64,000 nt of DNA from contig NC_083597.1 of assembly GCF_020882245.1 (NCBI RefSeq), positions 84,112,152 through 84,176,151 of the forward strand. The letters are read 5' to 3'. A program made the translations under genes and the position numbers. Source of the stretch: Rhopalosiphum padi (taxonomy: Eukaryota > Arthropoda > Insecta > Hemiptera > Aphididae). Every line of letters starts with the position of its first letter. Position 1 is the stretch's first letter. Of the stretch, positions 34,755-48,000 are shown one piece after another. Below the pieces are notes generated by a model that saw only the letters and a program-made list of their open reading frames with translations, had not been told where the DNA came from and ran no database searches.

Positions 34755-37287
34755 ATGTCTGTAAGTGCATTGACGGTGGCCGGTTCTAGGACGTCTGGAA
34801 CACCCATCCGTACACAAAATGTGATGGCAGCAAATGCTATTGCAAACATTGTTAAAAGCTCATTAGGACCAGTGGGTCTGGATAAAATGTTGGTTGATGA
34901 CATCGGAGTAAGTTGAAATAATTGTTTAACGCTTCAAAAATATTGTGTTAAAAACTTAATTAATGGTTTTAGGATGTCACTGTAACCAACGACGGTGCTA
35001 CTATTTTGAAATTGTTGGATGTCGAACATCCAGCTGCTCGAGTCCTTGTTGAATTGGCTCAGTTACAAGATGAAGAAGTTGGTGATGGCACAACATCAGT
35101 TGTAAGTATACTATCAAACATGTTGAAGCTATTAATTTTTAATTTTATACTAGACTGAGCACTAAGAACAGCAACTTAACACCTCAAACAAAGTTACTAA
35201 TGTCTTTAATTTAAATTTTTTCTTTTTTATAATTATTTATACATACAATTTAATGCAACCAAAAAAATTTAATTAATTTTGATTTCATATAAGTAATATG
35301 CTAAGTTCATAATATTGTAGTTCACTTATGTGTTTAGTTTAAATATTAGAGTGAAATCTCCTGTTATCAAACTTAAATGTGAGAATATAATCTGTATTCT
35401 TACATTAGTGTTTTACGATATTTTAATTTTTAAATTAATTATGAGCATTTTTAAATATTTTATATATTCACAACTTATTTAAAAATTAAAAAGCTGACAA
35501 GAAAACACAGATAATGTAATAAATTATAAGTATAATAGGTCATTTCACTTTAATATTTAAGCTAAACAGAAAATTGAATCTACTGAACAAAAATTTGCCA
35601 CGTTATACATTTATTAGATAGAGACAATACAAATGGGAGTGGCGTCCTCTTAAAAGCTTGGATTTAAAAGCTTTAAGCCTTGTTGAAAGAAAAAATATAA
35701 TGATTGCTAAAGCTTAAAAATAAATATGATATTAGTTTTAAAATTAATTAATTCAACTAAAGTATCTTGTTATAATGACTGAAAGGGACCTCAAAAGTTG
35801 AATTATTTATATTTTTCAACACAACACTTATGATTAAAATAAATAAAAAACCTGCTATCTCAGTGCTATCAAATTTGTATGTATCATGTTATATTTATTT
35901 TCAGGTTATAATAGCTGCAGAATTACTGAAAAATGCAGATGAGTTGGTTAAACAAAAAATACATCCAACTTCTATCATAAGCGGATATCGATTGGCATGC
36001 AAAGAATCTTGTAAATATATACAAAACAATTTAACTGTAAATGTTGATGATTTACGTCGTGATTGGTTGGAAAATGCTGCTACTACATCTATGTCTAGCA
36101 AATTAATCATGGCTGATTCAGAATTCTTTTCCAAAATGGTTGTAGATGCATGCATGCTTGTGAAACGACCATCTGATAAACGTGGTGGAGTGTCTGTACC
36201 TATTAAGACCATTAATGTTCTTAAAGCACATGGTAAAAGCGCACGAGAAAGTTTACTCATTCAAGGATATGCTTTGAATTGTACCGTTGCTTCTGAAGCA
36301 ATGCCAAAAAAAATCTTAAATGCCAAAATTGCATGTTTAGATTTTTCTCTACAAAAGACTAAAATGAAATTAGGTGTACAAGTTTTGGTAAATGATGTTG
36401 ATCAGCTTGAAGCGATACGTCAACGTGAGTCTGATATAACTAAAGAGCGAGTTCAAAAAATTTTGGCAACGGGAGCTAATGTTATATTATGCACGGGTGG
36501 TATTGATGATATTTGCTTGAAATATTTCATCGAAGCAAAAGCTTTGGCTGTACGCCGTGTTAAGAAGGTTGATTTAAAAAGAATTGCAAAAGCTACTGGT
36601 GCATCTTTTTTGACTTCTTTAACAAATATGGAAGGAGAAGAGACTTTTGAAAGTTCTAGTCTTGGTGAAGCTGCTGAAGTAGTGCAAGACCAAATATCTG
36701 ATGATGAATTAATAATTGTTAAAGGACCAAAAGCTCAAAGCGCTGCATCAATTATACTACGTGGACCAAATGATTTTTATTGTGATGAAATGGAACGTTC
36801 CATTCATGATGCCCTGTGTGCTGTTCAGCGTGTACTTGAATCCAAATCTGCTGTAGCTGGTGGTGGAGCAGTTGAAGCAGCTTTATCTATTTATTTAGAA
36901 AATTTTGCCACATCTTTGAGTTCCCGGGAACAGCTGGCTATTGCAGAATTTGCACGGTCTCTGTTAGTTATTCCTAAAACTTTAGCAATTAATGCTGCAC
37001 AGGATGCTACAGAGTTAGTGGCTAAACTCAGATCTTACCATAATGAAAGTCAAACAAGTAGTGAAAATGATGTTTATAAATGGTACGGATTAGATTTAGA
37101 AGAAGGTGAAATACGTGACAATTTAAAAGCTGGTGTCTTAGAACCTGCTATATCTAAAATTAAGTCATTGAAATTTGCAACAGAGGCTGCAATAACTATT
37201 CTCAGAATAGATGATATGATTAAATTAGATCCTGAACAAAAAGCTGGCCGTGGATATCAGCAAGCCTATGATGCTGGAGAACTTTAA
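34755..37287 (+). CDS. CCT1: T-complex protein 1 subunit alpha (CCT1), cytosolic chaperonin
   Basis: One of eight subunits of the TRiC/CCT ring, which folds actin, tubulin and WD-repeat proteins in the cytosol using ATP. Three exons, all in phase 0: 34755-34907, 34973-35101 and 35905-37287, giving 554 residues, close to the usual length of about 556. The start is the ATG at 34755, giving MSVSALTVAGSRTSGTPIRT. Subunit-specific sequence includes RTQNVMAANAIANIVKSSLG, GLDKMLVDDIGDVTVTNDGA and the nucleotide-binding GDGTTS at the end of exon 2. The C-terminal part has CTGGIDD and AAITILRIDDMIKLDP, as expected for alpha. The open frame extends upstream of 35905 into the intron, but the AG at 35903-35904 and the family alignment set the exon start at VIIAAELLK. 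The last intron, 35102-35904, has no recognised element. Confidence 0.97.
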
Positions 37288-37734
37288 TTAATAAACAATA
37301 TTCATGAAAAAATTAACACTAGGTTACTAATATTTTTTAATACATTTTGTATGCTATGTGCAAAAAAAGCATATTTTACTTTGTTATTATTTAAACTATT
37401 TTCATGCTTTATAAGCTTACATAATAATAATAACATTCACTTTCAGGTACATTTATAAATGAAAAAGTATTATCTTTTTTTTTTATACATATACACTTAT
37501 GTTTAATAAAATTCATAATTTTTACTAATTTAAAGTGTTAATTAATGTATCAAGTGCAATTTTAAGTACCTAATATTTCCTAAGTAAGACATCTATTTAT
37601 TAAACACAGAAAGTGTTTCAATATCAAGTCTCATTATTTTTATGAGTAAATATGTGATTGATGTTTTTTATAATTTGACATTCTAATATATGTTTTAAAA
37701 ACGAAAAAAAATTATGTACTTATAATCTATTTTA
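37288..37734. other. CCT1 3' UTR region
   Basis: AATAAA-type hexamers occur shortly after the stop, at about 37,291 and again at about 37,505, so polyadenylation close to the gene is likely. The rest is A/T-rich. Confidence 0.5.
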
Positions 37735-38995
37735 GATTTTGAGTGGAAAAATGAATCGATTGATTTTACAGTATATAATACGATAATGTTTCGATCTGCA
37801 ACTTTTTAGAGTGTACTCTTATATCAAATTGGATCTAGTCACCTAGCTAACCTAAGATTTAAAAATGTATTGCAAGGTCCTCCTAAGTTGTTATAAATAC
37901 ATTTAATAAAGACAGGTCCACAAATATTTACTATGCACATTTAAAATTTTAACAAAATATTATATTCACTTAAGTCTTAAAAGGACGTTGTCTCCGTAAT
38001 ATTTTTCATACTCATAAAGTCATAACTCACCTAAAAATTAAAATATCATAAAAACTAACAAGAGAACACATATATAATAATGTTCTTACCTAAACGTTTT
38101 ATAGGTAAATTCACTCTAATATTAAAACTAAAAGCACATTATTGAAACTGGTAAATGGAAATTTACTATGTCGTATGTGTGTAAGACAAAGACAACACAT
38201 GCGCGGGTGTAACATCATCTTAAAAACTAACATTTTTCTTATTTTGTCATAACTCAAAAACGAAAAGTCGAAGATAAAATAATTCGACTTTGATCTAATA
38301 AGTAATAATACATTAAAAAATGTTTTCTAAAAGTATTAATACATACATAAATATTTTCAATTTTAAAATAGTTTGAAAATGTATCACAACATTCTTGTTT
38401 TCATAGCTATTTTAGTATATCAAATATACCCTATATTAGCCTATATTTAATAAGTTTGATTTTTCCTTTAAAATTTGTAAATTATTTTGTAGTTATTAAT
38501 TTATATTATCTTGAATTTCTAATTTAGATTCTGAACGAAGTGAGGTAAAAAAAATCAAAAATCTTTAGTCACAATTTTTGTTTATAAGCATTTAAAGTTC
38601 AAATGGTTGCGAAATGTCAAAATCGTGATAATTTGCAAGGAATTTTGAAGTTGAAAATTCTTAAAATTTTTGTGATTTATACCCAATACAAGGTTATCCA
38701 TATGTTTTCCTTTAAATAACTGTAAAAAAAAAATTCTAGCGCCAATATGGAAAAAATTTGATGAGAGTATGAAATTTAATTTTTTACAAAATAGCGTAAA
38801 ATAACTATATAATACAATATAATTAATAGTATAATATATCATACCAATTATCCTAGACTGACAAATCATATCCGTTCAGAATCGATCTTCGTATAAAATG
38901 ATACCTGTCACTGCATTCAAATTTAACATATCCATTATAGTGACCTACATCTCTATAATACAGCAGAGCGATACCCACTTGCCCACTTTTTTTTA
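37735..38995. repeat. Dispersed non-coding repeat block
   Basis: Phrases such as 'gattttgagtggaaaaatgaatcgattgatttta' (split here only for reading) and 'gattctgaacgaagtgagg' have the look of a high-copy aphid repeat. The distal part, 38857-38995, is the inverse of the repeat at 15220-15365. No protein domain could be read, and the element class is unknown. Confidence 0.4.
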
Positions 38996-41900
38996 TAGTT
39001 ACAACTTTAACATTAAATACAAGTTTGCTCATGAGTAATTGATACTGTAAGAAAAGATTATATAAGTACAGTTTTATTACAAGCATTTTAATTTTAATTT
39101 TGAATGAAGAATAAGGATTTTAGTCAGGTACTCAGGTATATTTATTATAATTTAAAAATAATTTTTATGGATACTTAAAACGTAACCTAACTGATGTTAT
39201 TAGATTTTATGTACACAATGAAATCTTAATCACATTATGAAATGTTTTTGGAAAAATTAATTTAACCTAGGTATTGATAGTAATAGTAAAATTAATTAGT
39301 TAAATAACATTTTAGCAGTAGTAACATCATAAAATATAAGCTTACATAAAACTATTGAATTATTTTATAGTTAAAAATGTATAAATTTTTACATTCTTAT
39401 TTCCAAATAAATCAGATATTCAGATGTTAGGCTTTTCTTATAAATGTGAATAATTAAGTATATAAAAACAAACATATTCAATATTTTTTTTTAAATATAT
39501 TGTTTTGATTTAATTTATTAGTTTTTGACTAGTTATGTCGGACATAGTTGTTATTTTATAACATGTTTTTGAGATATGCTTTTTTAGATTTTGTACTGTA
39601 ATTGACATTCTTCAGGTCTCACATCTGATAGGTCTTTTTTGTCATAAGATAGTTGTAATAGTTGTGGTGCTAAAAGGTTGACCAATTCCGTTTATTTAAT
39701 ATTCCATTGTACTTAATTTTGCCTGTTGACCTAGAATATTAGTTTTTTGCTCTTTTCCTCATATTACCATATTACATATATATTTCTAATCAATAAAAAA
39801 ATCCCCACTTATACTAAAAATAATAATTTAGAGCATATTAAATAAAATACATTCCAATTTATCAAAATCCATTAAATTATAAATATGGATGCAAATGATT
39901 TCTGTTAAACTTATATGTAATAGAAATATATTTTTAATCATAGTATACACATATATCATTTAATGAAAAAAATATATAAATTAAAACAAAACATTTTAAC
40001 TCTTAAAAGCTTTCAGGCTAAAAACAAGTTAAAAAAAAAAATATATGGGTTGGTAGAGAGCAGCATGGTTATTATGGTGGGAGCACAATTATAACAAATA
40101 CTTAATTTAATAGATATATTAATTTACAAAACTAAAAATATAATAAAATAGCTTAGTGAGAAAAAAATTAAGCAATATCATATTTACATACTTAGAAACA
40201 AAAACGTAATAATATATGTATTCCATTTTGTAAGCTATCATCATAAATCTGTACAAAATAACATCATGTTTGTTGTTTTCTATAGTTATATAATTTAAAT
40301 TAATCAAAAAATATTCCAAGTACACATTATCATAATGCCGATTTGACTTTTTTGAGTATACAATAATTTTAAATTTATAAGTTTTACAATTTACAATTAT
40401 AATGTTTATAAAATCTTGACTATAACAGACACTAAGATATAAGTTTATTGAATAAAAAATAATAATTATTGTGAAAAAAAAACTATACAATACAAAATAA
40501 TAATAAATTTAATATTGTTAATTGAAAAATACTCTGTAAAAAAACAAGCTGCTTTTGCATTTACAACTAAAACTGTTAATATTCATTTCAAACATAATGC
40601 CTCCAAGAATAGCCTTTTAAAAGTATCATTATATATAACATATAAACTATGTACAATATTAAGTAGTATAAAATATTTAATAGTAAATTGTACTGTTATT
40701 TATCATCTAGGCTACTCTGTTTTTTTCTTCTTAATTTGAGCACTAACAAAATTATTTCTGCCCTTAAGTATATAAATAATGTACACATGATCTCATATCT
40801 AACATCATTAAGCCCAACTTAACATTAATTAGGTAATTATACATACTATTTACATTGCGTCTCAAAAATATTCAGATATTATTATGTTGTTACAAAAATG
40901 TATAAAATCAGTTGTCATTTGGAAATCAATTTCATATTATTATTCAAAGTATTTTACTAATGAAACTTTTAAAAATAATTAAAATCTTCGATTATAAGAA
41001 ATTGAGACACTCCGGTATATTTATATACAAAAATTTATATTTAAATTTAACTTAATATACATAAAATTATCTTGAATATTATTAAAAACTGTATGTAGGT
41101 AAACATAAAGAAAGAAAATATAAAACATTTTAACAGTTAACATAAACTCTAATTATGAGCAAATAATTATGACATATCATATAATTATATAAACTAGAAT
41201 TATATTCCGACTCGAGTTGAATTCAATCAATAAAAACTGGAGCACGAATATTTAGTTTACAGTCGTATTACAAGGTTATAATTAAAAATAAATTTAGTGC
41301 ATATTATACTTCACAATCAATATAAAATTATTTTATTTGTTTATTCAAACTGATTTTCAATGTATAAAATAGTTTTAATTTATAAAATTATTTTTAAATT
41401 AGATTAAATCGGAAGTAAATATATGACAATAACCATTTTTATATATATAATAATATTTTAGTGTTTTCACAAAGAAACAAGATTCTTAGACTAAAAAAGG
41501 AGGGAATCAAAGTGTTAATTAATAGTTATGTATTATGGAAAGCTACATTAATGAGATCCTAGTGGTGAACATAGGTTTTTTTTCCAAAAATTCTTGAAAA
41601 TTTTTATTTAAAAAAGAAATATGGGAATAATATAAAAATATGGTTAATAACCATGCAAAAAATACTCATTTTATATAGTTGTTTACATGCAAATATAAAA
41701 TATCTATTGTCCAGAATATATTATTTTTTTTTATAGAAATTTCAAATTCGCAACAATTCCAATAAATTTTTTTTTAAGTTATTTTGAGTTTAAATAAATT
41801 ATTAATAAAGTGAAATAATTTTCAACACTCAAAAGTTTTGTTATGGTAACCAAATATGATGATTACAAAAACACACATTAAAATAAGTACGTATTAGTTA

Positions 41901-42079
41901 ATAAATATAAAATAGTTCCTATACCATGACATTTTCGAAGAATAAAATGGCACATACAATGTTTTAGGAGACTTCAAAAACTATGAAACTTAAATTACAT
42001 ATCCAGAAGTTGTAAACATTATGTTTGTAGATAACCTATTGGCAGCTAGAGGTTTATTTTTTATGAGGTCATTAAGTCC
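38996..42079. other. Convergent intergenic region and probable baboon 3' UTR
   Basis: CCT1 and baboon converge here. No gene was recognised on either strand; several open stretches are A/T composition effects. Part of the right end must be the 3' UTR of the baboon gene, whose stop is at 42080-42082, but the poly-A site could not be chosen among many TTTATT hexamers. Confidence 0.4.
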
Positions 42080-45000
42080 TTAAATATTAATATTAATATT
42101 ATGACTTTGCATGGCACCCAAAGTGGCTAGAGTTTTTTTAATGCGTAGTGCTGTCAGGCGAGCAGATGCAGTATGGTACCAACATTCTTGCATTAATTTG
42201 CTCATAGTTTGTAAACACTAAAATAAAATAATAAAACATCGGACATCAGATTTTAATTAAGAAAATCTTATAATAATTGGTTTGTATTACCGGGTATGCA
42301 TTCCACCTCGGTGGAATAGGAGGTCGTTTCATTTCTAAGCAAACAACTTTGCGCATTTCATCAATAGTAGGATCAGATGGTACACTATCATAGTATGGTA
42401 ATTGATATTCTTCATGTATATTATCAACATAGCATCTTCGTGTTACTTCCCAAAGTATTAAACCCAAAGCATAAATATCACCCCTTTTAAATGAATCAAA
42501 ATGGTTCATGTTGATTGTTTCTTCCAAAACCTTTTTAAATGAAATTTAACATTAAACATTATAATATTCAATTATAAATTATGCAAGTCAACTTTTTTTT
42601 AAATATTACCTCTGGGGCCATATATCGTTTAGTGCCTACTCGGTGGTTTAATGGTATATCAACTGTATCCATAGAAGTATCATATCGTACAGCAAGTCCT
42701 AAATCACCAATAGCACAAGTTCCATTGGATTTGACTAAAATGTTTTTTGATTTGAGATCTCGATGTGCAATGGCAGGTTTACCTGAAATTCATTGTTGAA
42801 ATATGAAATGTAAAAATGTAATTATAAATGTATTATTACCTTGAGTTCCAACAATTTCCATGTGTAAATGAGCAAGACCAGTTGCTATAGATAGTGCTAT
42901 ACGAATCATTCCATTTGTATCCACTGTACTTCGATTCAAAAAATCAAATAGTGATCCATTTTCATGATAATCAGTTATTAGCCATAATTGAGTCCATGTA
43001 CCATTATCTAAAATTATTAATGGTTACAATACAAACAAATGCTATGATTAAGTAGATCAGTGTTTACCTTTATTATCAGCAGCAATAAATCCTAAAATAT
43101 TATCATGTCTCAGCATAACTGTTTGGTATATCTCAGCTTCCCTAAACCATGACCGTTCCTCTCTAGATGAAAATATTTTTACAGCTACTTGTTCTCCTCG
43201 CCATTTTCCTTGCCATACTTCACCAAAACGACCTTTACCAATAGGTACACCAAGTTGAATTTGACGAGCAATGCTTCTTTGTACCAAAAGTGGTAATCCT
43301 ATAAAATAGAATAAAAATTAAGCAATTTAAAATACATGAAATGATTATTTTGTGAATATAAACCTGATCCTGATCCACTAGTAGTCATTTCAATCATGTC
43401 TCTCAAAGAAACAGCAGCAGTTAAAATAGGCTGTTGATCAGCAGCTATGATTCGAGGAGTTCGTAGATATCTAATATTGTGACGTTTGGTCGATCCAGCC
43501 CAAAAATTCATTATGAGCATGACTACAAGGCATACAACACCTATTGGACCAGCTATTATAATAGCTAGTTCCCATGTACCCAATCTCTCCTTTTTAGAGT
43601 CATTCAATGAATCATCTGTATTTACACAACATTCATATATGAATAATGTGAATATATTATAATAAAATAATGTGTAATGCACACACATTTTAAGCCAAAG
43701 ATTATAAATTATAAATAAGCAATATATAGTTAAGTGTATTATATATTTGGATACATATAATAATATTAATTATTTCATTTCTTTAAAATAAAAAAATAAA
43801 AAAATAAAAAACAATTAACAAATTTATTTTTGCCAGTTGGGTTTTTTTCAACATAATATTAATTTTGAAAAAATACACTATATATATATATAAATATATT
43901 AATTAAAATCCATGCAATAATTAGAAAAATATATTATTTTAGAAAATAAAATAACAAATTCTACCTGGAAGCTTAATATGTAGTGTCGGCTTAAGATCTC
44001 TGTTACAAAAGTCATAGTCTTTACAACATTCGGTTACAAATGAATCATTATGTTTTTTAGGGTAATGACATATCAAAGGTTTTTCTCGCGGGATCACTAT
44101 GTTATTCTCCAAACACCTAAAACGAGCACAGTTATCAAAGTTCAAACATGTTAATTAACACACAGTGCCTAAATGTTAGCCTACATTTATTATTAGTTTA
44201 GTTGACAAAAATTATTTTAAAATAACAATAATAAAACCGAACAAACAAACATAAAAAAAAATAATGTTAAAATAGTGATTTAAAAATGAATTTCTACCTT
44301 TAAATATTATTAATATTAGTCGAGAAAACCAAATAAACTCAACAACAATTACAAAGGGCACACATAAATTATATATAGACCTGTAGGTTTAACTTCAACA
44401 AGTTTTGGGTATAGCCAACGATTGCAATAATCTCGATCTTGGCAACATGACACTGAGATTTCATCCAGAAACTTTCTTCGAAAACAAATATTTGGCTTTT
44501 CTGGTGGGAAAAACTGGTACTTGTGCAAACAACTTAAAGCCAATTCCCAATATAAATTATTCAAAATATGCCTAATTTTAAATATATTATATACAATATG
44601 ATCATGATTTCAAGTATTCCTAAATATTTAATCTAAATAATTTTAAATTGTAATGGGGTTTTCGGGGAATGAGAGTACCAAAGTATACATTTTCAGACAA
44701 ATTTCAAATATTTAACTTTTTCAGCATATGGGCAACTTACTTTTTTTAAATAACAATACTAATTTTTTTTCTGTAAATTCAGGTAGAGTATTTATTTTAA
44801 AAACAATTTTGCTATGATAAGTTTTATTCTAATTACAAAATTAACCAAATTAGAATAACTTTAAATTTCAGTTTATAACCACTTCAGTGCACATTTTAAG
44901 GTTCTAGGGTAGAAGTTGCTACTCCTAAATATTTTGGCTTGAAAGTTTAATAGTGCTTTTGCATGAAAGATATTCAAATTGACACAGATCACTGTAATTA

Positions 45001-48000
45001 ATACATTTGCCAATAATAGCAGCATATTAGGAAAAGCATTGTACTAATTTCCATTTATTTATTATATAGCAGTATGTTGTAACAGTGTCCCAGGTGAACA
45101 TAATTTACTTATTAAACCAGAAAATAATCATAATTAAAAATAAAATACTAATGTTTGTTATTGCCTAGGTTTTATTTGCAGTAAAACATTTATATTTTAT
45201 ATAATATTTAAATATAATTATAAACTGAGTACTTATATTTTATTTAAATGTACGTTTAATATTTCAATATTAAGTTAAAATAAAAAAAAATTGAGTATAA
45301 TTTGTAGTTTTAAATTTAATATATTATAAATATTATAGTTATAAATGTTATAACTTATAATATATTGATAAGGCTTAATTAGATGTTAGCTATGGTTAGG
45401 TGGTAGTGCTCTGCATGGTCCGGTCCGAACCGGACCTGACCGAGGTCCGGTCTAATCCGGTCCTAACATACAAAATTAGAATAAATTATGGTAGGGAACG
45501 AGATGTCTTGGATACGAGTGTAGTAGAAATGCGAGCGTTGTTCGGTCTTTTGTACATAGTTGGTATGATGAAAAGTAATCATCTAAATTTGTCGGATCTT
45601 TGGTCAAATGATGGGTTATCGCCGGAGTATTTTAGAGCTGTTATGTCTAAAACACGTTTTTATTTATTATATTACGAGCACTAAGGTTTGATAATATAAA
45701 TACTCGCATTGAAAGAAAAAAATTTGATAAATTAGCACCTATTCGAACTATTTTTGATGAATTTGTTGATCGCTGTAAATTAAATTATACTGTCGGGGAA
45801 TATTGTACCATTGACGAGATGTTAGAAGGTTTCAGAAGGAATTGTAATTTTCAGCAATATATTCCTACAAGCCTAACTAAACGGATATTATTAATATAGA
45901 AGGTAATATTAATGATTAGGTAATATAATAATTTCAGATCAATTTATGAATTGTGTAAACAATATCTATAGCAATTAGGTTATAATTGTATATTTAAATA
46001 AATTAAATTTTTTTTAAATTTCAGAATATGAATGATTCTCAATATATAAGAGATCTACTTGAAAGATCAATTTCACCTGTTCTGACACCTGTATCATCCA
46101 GTATAGGGAGTAGCAGACCTCAAATAATAGATAAAAATCAATTGCATGTTTCTTTTGCATCAGTATCGCAGTCAACTGAAGTTCAATATTCTTCAACTAC
46201 TGAGTTTTCTAAAATTTCAATTAAACGTAAGTTACCAAGAGGAGATTGTAATAACTTTATTCTTGTACCACACACTGGGAAAAGTAATGTATGGACAAAA
46301 TTCAAGACTATTGTGCATATTATACCTAATCCTAACGACCCAGACAACCCTGAACAAATTTCCACTGCCACTGATTATGTTGCATGTATCTTATGTATGG
46401 AACTATATGGGAAATCTACTAGTACTGCTACTATTGCTAGACACAAGTGTAGAATGACCTCATCTCAAAATACTATTGAAACGTATGGTGCATTTAAAAA
46501 TAAGAAGCGAATGCGTACACATGTTAAGGATGAGGCAATTAATAAATGTGTGAGGTACTGTAGTCTGGATATTTGACCTATGTTAGCCATTAAATGTCTA
46601 GGGTTTCGTGAGATTGGTCAATTTTTTTTTAGATATTGGTGCCAAATATGGATCTACAGATAATGATATTAATGGTATACCTCACCCAACCACTGTATCC
46701 AGACATATCATCAGTACAGCAACCAAAATCAGAAAAGTATTTTTTAAAGATGTTTATAGTTTAATAAATAATGGATACTGCGCTTCCACTTGTGACATGT
46801 GGACAGACAATTATAAAAAGAATAATTATATGTCTATAACATTACATTATATTGATCAAAATTGGATTTTGAATAATTGTCTTTTATACACTGGCAAATA
46901 TCTATCACAAGGTTTAAAAACTGGTGAAAATATAAAAAAATGTATGACTAATTTTTTTAAGTTATCAGAAGATGCTGACGAAAATTATGGTTCTAATTTA
47001 ATGCAGTTTATAACATTTGTTACTGATCAAGGAACTAACATGATAAGTGCCCTTAGAAATTATAATCGATTAAATTGCACTGCACACTTAATAAACACTG
47101 TATTAAGAAATCTTTTTGATATTAAATTTTTATCACAAGAAGATAACAATGGATTTAAGCCCTTGGAGCCAAAAATAATTTTAATGACAGAGTGCAAAAA
47201 TCTACAGTTTTGGTTCAAGAAGTTGAAACAAGGTGGAATACACGGTTACTTATGTTACAGTCTGTTCATAAAACTTTACCTGAAATAATAAGAATTCATG
47301 GTGAATATTTTGGTCGCATTCAAAATCTAATTGAATTTTTGAAGGTATTTAAAAATGCTTATGATGAACTAGAGGGAGACAAAAATCCAACAATACAAAA
47401 AGTAGTATTATATAAATGTTTACTTAGAAGTCATTTATTGAAATATACCAACCTTGAAAATAATTTTACAAATGATGAAGTTAAAGTAAATATTAATTCC
47501 ATAATGCAAAAATTAGGAGAAAAAGCATTGGCGATTATGAACTTAAAATTTGGATTGAGTGAGGAACATGAAATTGCTGTATTTCTTTGGCCCAAATTCA
47601 AAATGTTAAAAATGTTTTCCCAAGACTTTGGTGAACGTTCTCGTATAATTAAAAATATTGAAAAAAAGCTTTAGATTTAGAATCCAAAGACATCTAATTA
47701 AATATCAATATAGAAAGAAACATTGATGAATCAAATAGACCATCAACATCTGTTTTTTCCTGAATGGGAAGACAGTATGAGAGATCAAGACAGTCAAGAG
47801 CCACGATATAAATATAAAAAAGAGTTAGAAAATTATAGAGAAAAAAGTTTTTTGAAACTGGTGATGATGATATATTAGATTTCTGGTCTAAACAAATGTC
47901 AAGATATCCATATTTATCAAAATTGGCAAGACAGATACTAGCAATACCAGCTTCAAGTGCTAGTAGCAAAAGATCATTCAGTGTAGCTGGTAGAGTAATC

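Noticed and set aside
35830..35904. CCT1 coding sequence beginning at an ATG at 35830
   Set aside because: The family alignment resumes at VIIAAELLK just after an AG acceptor at 35903-35904, and two upstream exons supply the true N-terminus.
40119..40490. Long minus-strand open frame rich in Phe, Tyr, Ile and Asn
   Set aside because: The composition is what A/T-rich DNA gives by chance. No domain, signal or splice context supports it.
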